From contig CAWKOG010000004.1 in assembly GCA_963851215.1 (NCBI GenBank), forward strand, positions 30,034 to 94,033: a stretch of 64,000 bases of DNA. Reading direction: 5' to 3'. Shown here piece by piece: positions 11,315 to 22,530 of this stretch. How positions within the stretch are numbered: the first letter of the stretch is position 1; each line of letters starts with the position of its first letter. This DNA is from DATKFM01 sp963851215. GTDB taxonomy: Bacteria > Pseudomonadota > Alphaproteobacteria > Dongiales > Dongiaceae. The notes under the pieces are model-generated. The model saw only the letters and a program-made list of their open reading frames with translations. It was not told the origin of the DNA and did no database searches. Both the position numbers and the translations under genes were made by a program.

Positions 11315-11399
11315 CCGTCATTGCGAGCGCAGCGAAGCAATCCATTTCCTCGGCGACAACGGTGGATTGCTTCGTCGCAAGTGCTCCTCGCAATGACGG
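11315..11399. repeat. Palindromic intergenic repeat, copy 1 (pdhC-lpd gap)
   Basis: An inverted repeat with perfect outer arms CCGTCATTGCGAG / CTCGCAATGACGG and inner arms GAAGCAATCCA / TGGATTGCTTC. Copy 2 at 14,257 shares the arms almost base for base. It can fold as one long hairpin in the mRNA between pdhC and lpd. From memory, such elements are common in Bradyrhizobium and Rhodopseudomonas intergenic DNA. Confidence 0.85.
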
Positions 11400-11444
11400 T
11401 GATGGACCGTTGATCGGTCGCCACGATGAAAACGAGCAAGTAGC

Positions 11445-12872
11445 ATGGCCGACACCTCCTTCGACGTCATCATCATCGGCTCCGGTCCCGGCGGCTATGT
11501 CACCGCGATCCGCGCGGCGCAGCTCGGCTTCAAGACCGCGATCGTCGAGAAAGCCTATCTCGGCGGCATCTGCAACAACTGGGGCTGCATCCCGACCAAG
11601 GCGCTGCTGCGCTCGGCGGAGATCTATCACTACATGCAGCACGCCAAGGATTACGGGCTGTCGGCGGAGAAGATCTCGTTCGATCCGCAGGCCGTGGTGC
11701 AGCGCTCGCGCGGCGTGTCGAAGCGGCTCAACGGCGGCGTCGGCTATCCTGATGAAGAAGAACAAGGTCACGGTGATCTGGGGCGAGGCGACGCTGGATG
11801 CGCCCGGCAAGACTCACGGTGAAGAAGTCCGCGGCCGAGGCGCCGAAGGGCGCGCTGGGCGAGGGCGCCTATCAGGCCAAGCACATCATCGTCGCCACCG
11901 GCGCGCGGCCGCGCGTGCTGCCGGGGCTCGAGCCCGACAAGAAGCTGGTCTGGACCTATTTCGAGGCGATGGTGCCGGACAAGATGCCGAAGTCGCTGCT
12001 GGTGGTCGGCTCGGGCGCGATCGGCATCGAATTCGCCTCGTTCTATCCGCACCATGGGCGCCGAGGTGACGGTCGTCGAGGTGCTGCCGCAGATCCTGCC
12101 GGTCGAGGATGCCGAGATCGCCGCCTTCGCGCGCAAAGCGTTCGAGAAGCAGGGCATCAAGATCCTCACCGGCGCCAAGGTGACAAAACTCGAGAAGAAG
12201 GCCGACAGCGTCACCGCGACCATCGAGGACGGCAAGGGCAGCACGCAGACGCTCGACGGTCGACCGGGTGATTTCGGCGGTCGGCGTGGTCGGCAATATC
12301 GAGAATCTCGGGCTGGAAAAGCTCGGCGTGAAGACCGAGCGCGGCATGCATCGTGATCGACGGCTTCGGCAAGACCAACGTGCCCGGCATCTACGCCATC
12401 GGCGACGTCGCCGGTCCGCCGATGCTGGCGCACAAGGCCGAGCATGAGGGCGTGATCTGCGTCGAGGCGATCAAGGGCCTGCATCCGCATCCGATGGACA
12501 AGAACCTCATTCCCGGCTGCACCTATTGCCATCCGCAGGTCGCCTCGGTCGGCCTGACCGAGGCCAGGGCGAAGGAGGCGCGGCCGCGAAATCCGCGTCG
12601 GGCGTTTTCCGTTCGTCGGCAACGGCAAGGCGATCGCGCTGGGCGAGGACCAGGGCATGGTCAAGGTGATCTTCGACAAGAAGACCGGCCAGCTGCTCGG
12701 CGCGCACATGGTCGGCGCCGAGGTGACCGAACTGATCCAGGGCTTTGTGGTGGCGATGAACCTCGAGACCACCGAGGAAGAGCTGATGCACACGATCTTC
12801 CCGCATCCGACGCTGTCGGAGATGATGAAGGAAGCGGTGCTCGACGCCTACGGCCGCGTGCTGAACATGTAA
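11445..12872 (+). CDS. lpd: Dihydrolipoamide dehydrogenase, E3 component (frameshifted)
   Basis: A flavoprotein that reoxidises dihydrolipoamide with NAD+. The FAD fold opens with DVIIIGSGPGGYVTAIRAAQ. The redox disulfide is in GGICNNWGCIPTKALL. The NAD fold follows as LLVVGSGAIGIEFASFY, and the dimerisation domain carries the catalytic TIFPHPTLSEMM histidine. Corrected length is about 470 residues. Single-base insertions near 11,747, 11,812, 12,050, 12,259, 12,346 and 12,585 break the frame. All functional residues survive when frames are joined, so the gene is surely functional in the cell. It closes the PDH cluster. Confidence 0.92.
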
Positions 12873-12877
12873 TGCGT

Positions 12878-12982
12878 CGTCATGCGCGGGCTCGACCCGC
12901 GCATCCATGAGCACTTGCGAAGCAAGCGTCTCGAAGGATGGGCATCGGACTCGTGCCAGCCGTCGAGACGCGCGCAATGACG
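12878..12982. repeat. Palindromic intergenic repeat, variant form (after lpd)
   Basis: A composite hairpin. Outer arms are CGTCATGCGCG / CGCGCAATGACG, with an inner hairpin GCGCGGG-CTCGA-CCCGCGC and perfect arms GCGTCTCGA / TCGAGACGC. It begins 5 bases after the lpd stop and covers possible ATG starts for the next gene, which is why a later GTG is preferred for that gene. Confidence 0.7.
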
Positions 12983-13009
12983 CGCTCGGATGAGGAAGAG
13001 AACAATCCC

Positions 13010-14253
<1,244 letters not shown>

Positions 14254-14256
14254 AAG

Positions 14257-14346
14257 CCGTCATTGCGAGCGACAGCGAAGCAATCCATGGTGCGGCAGCG
14301 TACGCATGGATTGCTTCGTCGCAAGTGCTCCTCGCAATGACGACGG
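14257..14346. repeat. Palindromic intergenic repeat, copy 2
   Basis: The same element as at 11,315, with arms CGTCATTGCGAG at the left, CGCAATGACG at the right, and GAAGCAATCCA / TGGATTGCTTC inside. It starts 3 bases after the corrected stop of the threonine-synthase-like gene. Confidence 0.85.
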
Positions 14347-14370
14347 TTGATGTGTTGATGGAGGGTGGTG

Positions 14371-15344
14371 ATGCGAAGAACGATTCTGGCCGCGTTGACT
14401 CGCGATGCTCGCCTTCGGCGGCAGCGCGCGCGCCGAAAATTTCCCGTCGCGTCCCGATCACCATCATCGTGCCGTTTTCCGCCGGCGGGCCGTCGGACGC
14501 GATGGCGCGGATCCTCGCCGAGCGCATGAAGGCGACGCTCGGTGAAACCGTGCTGGTCGAGAACGTCACGGGGGCGGGCGGCTCGATCGGGGTCGGCCGC
14601 GCGGTGCGCTCGCCGCCCGACGGCTACACCATCAGTTTCGGCCATCTCGGCACCCACGTCGCCAACGGCGCGATCTACAAGCTCGGCTACGACCTCGTGG
14701 CCGATCTCGAGCCGGTGGCGCTGCTGCCGAGCAATCCGATGATCGTCGTCAGCAAGAACGCGGTTCCGGCCAAATCGCTGAAGGAATTGCTGGAGTGGCT
14801 GAAGGCAAGGCCCGCTCCGGCGACCGCCGGCACCGCCGGCGCCGGCTCGGGCAGCCACATCGCCGGGCTCTACTTCGAAAACATCACCGGCATCAAGCTG
14901 CAATATGTGCCGTATCGCGGCACCGGCCCCGCGATGAACGATCTCGTCGCCGGCCAGATCGATCTCATCGTCGACCAGCTTTCCAACTCCATCAACCAGG
15001 TGCGCGCCGGCAACATCCGCGGCTACGCCATCACCGACACCAAGCGCGCGGCTCGGCGTCGGACATTCCGACCACCGACGAAGCGGGCCTGCCCGGGTTT
15101 CACATGACGCTGTGGTCCGGCCTGTGGGTGCCGAAGGATACGCCGAAGGACATCGTCGCAAAACTCAACGCCGCGGCGGTCGATGCGCTGAACGATCCCG
15201 CGGTGCGCAAGCAGCTGGAAAATCTCGGCCTGCAGATGCCGCCGAAGGACCAGCTGTCGCCGGCAGGCGCTCGGCGCCTGGCAGAAGGCCGAGATCGCAA
15301 AATGGTGGCCGATGATCAAGGCCGCCAACGTCAAGGTGGAGTGA
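14371..15344 (+). CDS. Bug/TctC family tripartite tricarboxylate transporter substrate-binding protein
   Basis: A periplasmic solute-binding protein. It has a signal peptide at the N-terminus, then ITIIVPFSAGGPSDAMARILAE, the hallmark opening of the family, GHLGTHVANGAIYK, and YVPYRGTGPAMNDLVAGQID. Such proteins deliver carboxylates or other small anions to a TctAB permease, or act as sensors; no permease is nearby. GGAGGGTGGTG precedes the ATG at 14371. Frame changes occur inside the signal peptide (about 14,402-14,450), near 15,053 and near 15,268. The corrected protein is about 320 residues ending at 15344. The ligand cannot be inferred. Confidence 0.8.
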
Positions 15345-15386
15345 GACTCCGCGGGCAGGTTACGACGACCGGTGACGGCGGCGGGT

Positions 15387-17690
15387 TCACCTGCCGGCAG
15401 CGGCCGCGGCCAGCGGAAGCAGTGCCGGTGACACGTTCGACTTGTCCTGCGCAACCGCAGGCTGGTCCTGCGCGACGACTGGCTGGTCCTGCGCCGCGGC
15501 TGGTCTCCTGGGTAACGACGCGCTGCTCGGTCTTCGCGCCACCGCCGGGCTGCTGTCGAAACGCACGCGGTAGACCGCCAAATTCTCCATCACGCGCTGG
15601 ACATAGTTTCGCGTTTCGGAGAACGGGATGCGCTCGACCCAGTCGACCGGATCGACCTTGGGATCGCGCGGATCGCCGTACACCTTGATCCAGTCCCGGA
15701 CACGGCCCCGGCCGGCATTGTAGCCGGCAAAGGTCATGATGTGGGAGCCCTTGTATTCCGAGAGCAGCGCGCTGAGTTCGGCGGCGCCCATCTGCGTGTT
15801 GTAGACCGGATCGGAAACCATCCGGTCCCAGTCATAGCTGACGCCGAAGCGCTTGGCGGTGTCGCGTCCCGCTTCCGGCGTCATCTGCATCAGGCCGACC
15901 GCATTGGCCGCAGACTTGTCGCGCTGGTCGAACGCGCTCTCGGTGCGCGCCACCGAATAGATGATGCTGTGCTCGATTTCGGGAGCGATCTGGCTGTGCG
16001 GCGGAATCCCGATGGTGGGGAACGCATAATGGTCGAGCGCCAGCCCGCGGCCGAGCGCGGGCTTTCCGATCTGCAGCATCGCGCGGGCATCGTTGCGGCG
16101 GCCGGTGAGTTCGCCGAGCGCTTCGAGCACGGCCACGTCGGAGCTTTGTTCGCCGAGATCGGCGACAAAATACAGCACGACGTCACGCTCGCCGATCTCG
16201 TAGAGCATATCGGCGGCGCGCACGCGTTCGTCGGTGGCCGGCGCACCGTCGGCCGCGAGAGCGGGCGAGGGCGCGCGCAATTCGATTTGGTCGACGGCCA
16301 AGCTTGGCGCGCGCGAGCTGTCCGTAATAGGCGGTCGGGATAGCGCGCGGCCGCTTCATAGCTGGTGCGCATCGCGTCTTTCTCGCCGAGGGCCTCGGCG
16401 GCGCGCCCGCGCCAGTAGTTCGCCCGCGCCAGCACGATCGGATTGGCCGCGCCGTCGTCGATATGCGCGAAATGCGCAAGCGCGGTGGCGGGATCATCGA
16501 GGTAGCGCAGGGCGATCCAGCCGCACATGAAGTGGTAGTCGGCGCGGTAGTATTCATTGGCCGGCGGCGCGGCGGGGCGGATCACATCGTAGGCGGTCTG
16601 GAACTTGCCCTGATCGAGCAGCTTGCGGGCGAGCATGCGCCGCTCGCGCCACCATTGATCGGTATCCTGCAGCGCCATCGTCTCCGGCGACGCCGCCAGC
16701 ATCAGGCGGGCCGCGTCGTCAATTCTGTTCTGGGCGAGCATCCACTGGATGCGGCACAGCGTGTAGCCGAGATCCGCTCGCGCCTCGGTCGCGACGGCGT
16801 CGAGCGCATCCAGCGCCTTGTTCGCTTTGCCCCTGACCGCGGCACAGGCCTTCACGATCGCAAGCTCGTCGCCGCCGAGGCGTTGCGCGGCGCGCCTGGC
16901 GCCCGCGAGATCCTTGGCGCCGATCCGCTTGTCCATGCGCGCGCGGTGGTCGTCGCGGGTGAGAAGGTCGCGGAACATCTCGAGCGCTTCGGTCTCCATG
17001 CGCTCCGACAATTCGTCCGATCGCCAGGCGTCGCGCGCCAGCCGGCCCGCGCCCTCGCGATCGCCCTCGGCGAGCAGCACGCGCGCCAGCGCGAGTTTGC
17101 CCCTGGCGCTGGCCGGCTGGTCGCCGATGAAGCCGCGAACCGTGGCCGCGTCGCTGCGCTCCTGCCACAGCCGCGCCTCCGCCCGCCGGCGCAGCAACGC
17201 CGCGCTCGGCCAGTCCGGGTTGGCGGCGATGAACGCGGCATAGCGGCTGAAATTCGCCGTCGTCTCGGGGTGCCGCAGGATGAACCATTCGACGAGTTTC
17301 TGCGCCGCCGGGTCCGCGATCTTGTTCCGTGTGGCGGTCGCCTCGTCGGTCTTGGCCTTGCGCGCGAGATCGATCGCTTCCTTCACCAGCGCCAGATCGC
17401 CCGTGAGCGGCGGGGCGGCCTCCTTGGGAGCAGGCGTATCCTTTGCCTGCTTTGATTGCTTTTTCGCATCGGCACTGTCTCGCATGCCGGCGTTTTTCAG
17501 CGCGGCGTTGCGCGAGCGAGTTCCTTTGCCGCGTGTGGCTTCTTCTCGTGCGCCTTCTTCTCGGGGTTTTGTCGGGCTTTCTTGGTGTGCTGTTGCTTGG
17601 GATTGGTCGGCGCGCCGTCGCATTCGTCGCGAACAGGGCGAGCGCGGTTACGGCGAGGAGACAGGACAGCGAACGTAAGCATCGGTTCAT
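15387..17690 (-). CDS. Soluble lytic murein transglycosylase (SLT70-like, frameshifted)
   Basis: A periplasmic enzyme that cleaves peptidoglycan to 1,6-anhydromuropeptides. A signal peptide begins at the ATG at 17690 (MNRCLRSLSCLLAVTALALF), with AGGAGGACC upstream. A Lys/Pro-rich stretch and a long alpha-solenoid of helical repeats follow (ETTANFSRYAAFIAANPDWP, FHMCGWIALRYLDDP). The C-terminal SLT domain carries the catalytic glutamate in VARTESAFD and the motif NAVGLMQMTPEAG, then GYNAGRGRVRDW. The C-terminal tail has repeats of the type QDQPVVA. Several indels break the N-terminal 80 codons and one lies near 16,300. Total length is about 765 residues. Confidence 0.85.
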
Positions 17691-17869
17691 TCCATGGTCC
17701 TCCTGCCAGAGCCTCGATTCCTGTTCCATCAGGAGATCATGCTCTGGTCACAAACCAAGAGATCGCACACGCGTGCGGCCCGAACCCATCCGAAGGCTAA
17801 CACGACGACGAACGATCGACTGTCGCGCCGGCGCAACAGCGCGCGGGAAAGAAACGGGCGAATGGAACC

Positions 17870-18450
17870 CGAGGGTCGTGGAACCCGGCGCTCTACACGT
17901 GGCGGCCTCGCATTGCTGGCTGCGATGCGTCCAAACAACCGCGCTACGCGCGCCCTGCGACAAATTAACCCGTCGGGTAAAATATCGCTTAACCCGTCGG
18001 GCAAATCACTTTTACAAATTCGCCCGTCTTACCCGGCAAGAGGGGCGTATCATGATCGTCACGAAACGCGGGATGGGATGCGGTGGACGCGACAGCGTCG
18101 GCGCGCAGTTGCAGTCGCAGGGCGAGATGAACCTCGTGAGCGGCATGCGGCGCGCAGACGAACGGCGCTGAAGCGTACGGCAAAAGCGTGTGGTCCTGAC
18201 AGCCTCTGGGTTGGCGTCAAGTCCCGCGGAGGCGAAGCCGGCCCAACCGGGTCGGCCCAGCCAGCAATCCGCGGGGCGACGGTGACAAGACAAATCCTGA
18301 TCGCCGGGGAGAGCTCGCTATAAGCCGTAAAACCATTGCGCAGGGAAGGCCGGAGTGTTTCCGCTGAACCTGTATGCTCGTGTGCGCATTTTACTCGTGC
18401 AATTTGCACACGAGACCGCGGGTGCAGCGCGCACCCGGTCTTCCCTGCGC
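17870..18450 (+). repeat. Long noncoding repeat with nested inverted repeats upstream of the P450 gene
   Basis: Between 17,691 and 18,624 I find no convincing gene; most of it is this element. It holds a near-exact direct repeat (TTAACCCGTCGGG twice, about 17,967 and 17,990). A block follows that I recall as recurrent in Bradyrhizobiaceae intergenic DNA. Its 3' end is strongly foldable: GCGCAGGGAAG at about 18,339 pairs with CTTCCCTGCGC at about 18,441, enclosing CTCGTGTGC / GCACACGAG and CGGGTGC / GCGCACCCG. Short frames in it are not conserved-looking proteins. The family attribution is from memory and unverified. It may be an unclassified structured RNA or a mobile noncoding repeat. Confidence 0.6.
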
Positions 18451-18624
18451 CCTCTGTTCTACTCGAGGGCCGAACGATCCGCAAAGCCTCGGGCGCATGG
18501 CGCCGCGGGAACATCTCATCGCGCCTATGAGCAATTCATCCCCTTTGAGGCCACCCGGCGGATCTGGAATGCATGCCGACACCGTCTTATCTTTGAATCT
18601 CGAATATCCAGCAGCGAGTTGCTC

Positions 18625-19872
18625 ATGACGCCCCAAGCAGACTTCGCCAGTCAGGATTACTTTCGCGATCCCGCGGCCGCGATCGCGAAACTTCGCGCTA
18701 TCGGTCCGGTCGTGGAAGTGCGCTTTCCGATCATCGGCAAGGTCTGGGCGACGACGACGCAGGCGCTTGCCGATCAGGTGCTGAAGGACACCGCCACCTT
18801 CACCATCCGCAAGGACAATGGCGATGTCGCGGGATTGCAATGGTGGATGCCGGGCATCGTGCGCACGCTCGCCAACAGCATGTTGTCGATGGACGAGCCG
18901 CGATCACAAGAGGTTGCGCGACATCGTCGACGAGGCATTCCGCCGCCGCGCGGTGCTGGACATGGAGCCGCACATCGAGGCGATGGCCGACGAGCTCGCC
19001 GACCAGCTGTTTGCGCGAGGGCAGTCCCGCCGATCTCGTCGAACGCTATGCGCGAAAGCTGCCGCTTTCGGTGATCTGCGAACTGCTCGGGCTGCCGCTG
19101 GCCGACCGGGCGAAATTCATGGCCTGGGCCGGCGGCTTCACCCGCTTTACCGGCGCGCTCGGTTTCCTCGGCATGATGCCGAAGATCCTCGCGATGCAGC
19201 GCTACGTCGAAGCGGCATCTCGAGACCGTGCGCCGGAAGGGCGGCGAAGGGCTGATCGCCGAGATCGTGCGCGTCGAAAAGGACGGCGGGCAGATCAGCC
19301 CGAACGAAATCGTGTCGATGGTGTTCCTGCTGCTGTTCGCGGGCCACGAGACCACCACGCATCTGATCAGCGGGGCGGTGTTCGAGCTCTTGAAAAACCC
19401 TGATCTGCGCGACTGGCTCGAACAGGACTGGAGCCGCGCCGATCTGGCGGTCGAGGAATTCCTGCGCTTCATCACGCCGGTGCAATTTACAAAACCGCGC
19501 TTCGTGCGCAGGGATATCGAACTGGACGGCGTTCGCCTGCGCAAGGGCGACCGGATCATGGCTATGCTGGCGGCCGCCAACATGGACCCTGCGGCCAATC
19601 CGCATCCGGAGCGGCTCGATCTGCAGCGCAAGCCGAACCGGCATATCGCCTTCGGCACCGGAATCCATTTCTGCCTCGGCCATCAGCTCGCCCGCATCGA
19701 GGGCCGATGCGCGTTGAAGTCGTTGTTCCGGCGCTGGCCCGAATTGACGCTGGCGGTGGACCAGTCGGAGATCACCTGGCGCAAGCGGCCCGGCCTGAGG
19801 GCGATTGATCGGCTGCCGGTAGCGCGCGACCTAACTGGACATTGCCAGCGGCGATGGTTGCCGCGTATTTAG
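18625..19872 (+). CDS. Cytochrome P450 (frameshifted)
   Basis: A soluble class I bacterial P450 of about 410 residues. The oxygen-binding I-helix reads FAGHETTTH, the ExxR motif is in VEEFLRF, and the heme-ligand loop FGTGIHFCLGHQLAR supplies the cysteine. It needs a ferredoxin and reductase, neither of which is encoded nearby; the substrate is unknown. The start at 18625 gives an N-terminus normal for the family (MTPQADFASQDYFRDP). Frame changes occur near 18,905, 19,020 and 19,218. The last dozen residues look unlike the family and another indel near 19,830 is possible. A long noncoding repeat lies directly upstream. Confidence 0.85.
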
Positions 19873-20692
19873 GATGTAAGCATAGCGTGGCCGATGCGCC
19901 ACGATTGTTGCTTGGCCGCAACACTCGGCGAAGATTTAACCGTCATCGCAGCCAGCTCTTGCGCGCGCCGCTATTTGGCCACACCCCTCAATGAAATCAT
20001 TCCTCCGTAGGCTAACGCCACGGCGCTCGTGAAGGCGAAGGGAACTCTTGATTTCCCGGGTCTGATCAAGAGCTGGCTGGGAAACAGGTTCGCGATGGAC
20101 GCCAAGACCAGCATCAAGAGCAGGCTGCCGAGCCGTCATGTGACGGATGCCCGCGGCATCGGGTCGACGCATGCTGCGCGCACCTCGGCGACCGCCCATG
20201 AAGCTGGCACCGAAGCTTTGTTCGACGTCGCCGAAATCTTCGAAAAAAACACCGAATGTCGCGGATTTGAAACCGGGCCGGCCGTTATGTCGCCAAAGAC
20301 TCGGGTGGAAATCGTCCGCGCATATCGCTTCTGATGACGACGCTGCTCGATAATGGCCGCTGCACGAGGTTCGTATGAGCCGAACGATCACCGAAAACCC
20401 ACGCGCGTGACCCGGCATTTGAAACCCGGTGGCCTTATTCGCCAGAGACCGATGCGGTGAACCGGTGACATGCGCTTCTGCCGCGGACGCTGATCGTTTT
20501 GGAAATCGACGCCGACGTCGGGACTCTTAACGTAAAGTTGACCGACGCCGGAGCTGGCTGAACGTAAGACCAAATGGAAGCCCCGAGCGACCAATCATAC
20601 ATCGGGTGCGCTCTGGAAATATGCCCAACAGGTTGGGCCAGCGGTGGATGGCGCCGTAACCCATCCGGGCGGTGCGCACGAGAAACAGTGTT
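19873..20692. other. Gene-poor interval with an ilvD-like remnant
   Basis: About 820 bases with no gene I can defend. The only recognisable coding text is the short ilvD-like N-terminus at 20,095. Short open frames on either strand lack family resemblance. No transposase, tRNA or clear promoter was seen. Confidence 0.5.
20095..20145 (+). pseudogene. Remnant of the N-terminus of dihydroxy-acid dehydratase
   Basis: An ATG opens MDAKTSIKSRLPSRHVT, which matches how I recall Bradyrhizobium IlvD beginning (branched-chain amino acid synthesis, [Fe-S] dehydratase). After these 17 codons the family resemblance stops; the expected continuation (GPARAPHRSYYYAMG-like) is absent in all frames. The upstream GGGAAACAGG could be its original ribosome site. 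It looks like a duplicated or recombined 5' end of ilvD. The match is short, so chance or misremembering cannot be excluded. Confidence 0.4.
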
Positions 20693-21519
20693 ATGCGGAC
20701 ATTGTAGGCGTATCATTTTTGCGTTGATGTTAGGGGCCGCGCCCGTGGCGGCTCCGGCATTCGGATTCGACGGTGCGCCGGTCAATGCGGATGCGGCTAT
20801 TCCGGTGGTTTCGGCTCAGCCCGGCGCCGCAGCGGCCCTGAAGAAGGCGGTTCCGCCGGCCGGCCGCACCTCGACCAACTCGCTGACCTCGCTGCAATAC
20901 GCCGCCGAAGGCGGCCACCCGATCGCGCAGTGGAAGCTCGGCCGGATGTATGCCGATGGCGAAGGCGTCGCCCAGGACGACCTGCGCGCCTTCGACTATT
21001 TCAGCCGTATCGCCAACCAGCATGCGGAAGACAGCCCGTCGGCGCCGCAGGCCGGCGTCGTCGCCAACGCCTTCGTGGCGCTGGGCCGCTACTACCTCAA
21101 GGGCATTCCCAATTCGAAGGTCAAGTCCGATCCGGACCGGGCGCGGGAGATGTTCTCCTATGCCGCGTCCTATTTCGGCAACGCCGATGCCCAGTACGAT
21201 CTGGCCCGGCTCTATCTCAAGGGCGCCGGCTCGTCGCGGGACGACTTCCGCTACGGCGCGCGCTGGCTCGGCCTCGCCGCCCAGAAGGGCCAGCATCAGG
21301 CCCAGGCCATGCTCGGCCAGATGCTGTTCAACGGCGAGCAGATGCCGCGTCAGGCGCGCCCGCGGGCTGATGTGGCTGACGCTGGCGCGCGACAACGCCG
21401 CGCCCGACGAGACCTGGATCAAGGAAAGCTACAACAAGGCGATCGCCAAGGCGTCCGAGGACGACCGGGCGATGGCGCTGCAGATGCTCGAGCACTGGGT
21501 GCAGGGCCGCAAGGACTGA
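20693..21519 (+). CDS. Sel1-repeat exported protein, ExoR-like
   Basis: A periplasmic Sel1/TPR-like protein of about 270 residues. After a signal peptide (IIFALMLGAAPVAAPAFGF), tandem Sel1 repeats are visible: LQYAAEGGHPIAQWKLGRMYADGEGV, ALGRYYLKG, YFGNADAQYDLARLYLKGAG and GLAAQKGQHQAQAMLGQMLFNGEQ. Length and repeat layout resemble ExoR, the periplasmic repressor of the ExoS/ChvI two-component system in rhizobia; that assignment is inference. The ATG at 20693 lies in another frame from the body; one base near 20,707 and another near 21,358 must be corrected. It is convergent with xthA. Confidence 0.7.
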
Positions 21520-21582
21520 GTCGGGGTCGTCAGCGACGGCTGCCTGTCGTCGGCGCTAGGGCGCCTCGACGTGCGAGCCTCG

Positions 21583-22375
21583 TCAGGCCGCCTCCAGATC
21601 CAGATCGATCCAGACCGGGACGTGGTCCGACGGCTTTTCCCAGGCCCGCACATAGCTGTCGATTCCGACCCCGAGCAGGCGGTCGCTGGCCTGCGGCGAC
21701 AGCAGCAGGTGGTCGATGCGAATGCCGTGGTTTTTCTGCCAGGCGCCGGCCTGATAGTCCCAGAAGGTGTACTGGCCGGGGGCGTCGGTGACCGCGCGCA
21801 GCGCGTCGGTGAGCCCGAGGCCGAGCAGCGACTGAAAGCTTTCCCGGGTGGCGGGACGGAACAGGGCGTCGTTGACCCAGGCCGCCGGATTATGGACGTC
21901 GTGCGGCCGCGGGAATGACGTTGAAGTCGCCGGCCAGGACCAGCGGCTCTTCCGCTTTAAGCCGCTGCTTCGAATACTCAAGAAGCCGCGACATCCATTT
22001 GAGTTTATAGGGATATTTCTCGGTTTCCGGCGGGTTGCCGTTGGGCAGATAGAGGCAGGCGATCCGCAGCACGCCGTGTTTCAGCGGGACCACGCCCTCC
22101 AGAAACCGGGCGTGGGCGTCCTCGTCGTCGCCGGCCAGGCCCGATTTGGTTTCATCGAACGGCAGCTTGGAGAGCAGCGCAACGCCGTTGAAGGTCTTCT
22201 GGCCGTGGGTGACGACGTTGTAGCCGAGCGCCTCGATGGCCTCCCGGGGGAAGGCCTCATCGACGCATTTGATCTCCTGCAGGCAGACGATATCGGGCGC
22301 ACAATCCTTCAGCCAGACCAGCAGATGGTCGAGCCGTTGCCGGACCGAATTGACGTTCCACGTAGCAATACGCAT
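21583..22375 (-). CDS. xthA: Exodeoxyribonuclease III (AP endonuclease family)
   Basis: A DNA-repair nuclease that cuts at abasic sites and degrades 3' ends. Motifs are MRIATWNVNSVRQRL, the metal ligand in CLQEIKC, LAGDFNVIP, and the C-terminal GIRIDHLLLS and PSDHVPVW. Corrected length is about 263 residues, normal for the family. One inserted base near 21,900, right after GDFNVIP, splits the frame. It converges on the Sel1-repeat gene and is divergent from the RND operon. Confidence 0.9.
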
Positions 22376-22530
22376 CAAGGGGTCCTGTTAGCTTACCAGA
22401 ATTTTAGTTTGCGCTGGCATACCATGCGCCGCGGGGCTGTGATAACCGTTTAGAATAAGGCGTAAAGGCCGCCACAGGGGCAGGGAATTGGACCGTCCCG
22501 GTCGTTGTGGACCGGCTGACGTGAAATGCG

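Noticed and set aside
17729..18323. Small ORFs inside the long repeat upstream of the P450 gene, including ones ending in MRRADERR-like text
   Set aside because: These peptides have no fold-like pattern and follow the repeat's DNA conservation; I regard them as translation of a noncoding element.
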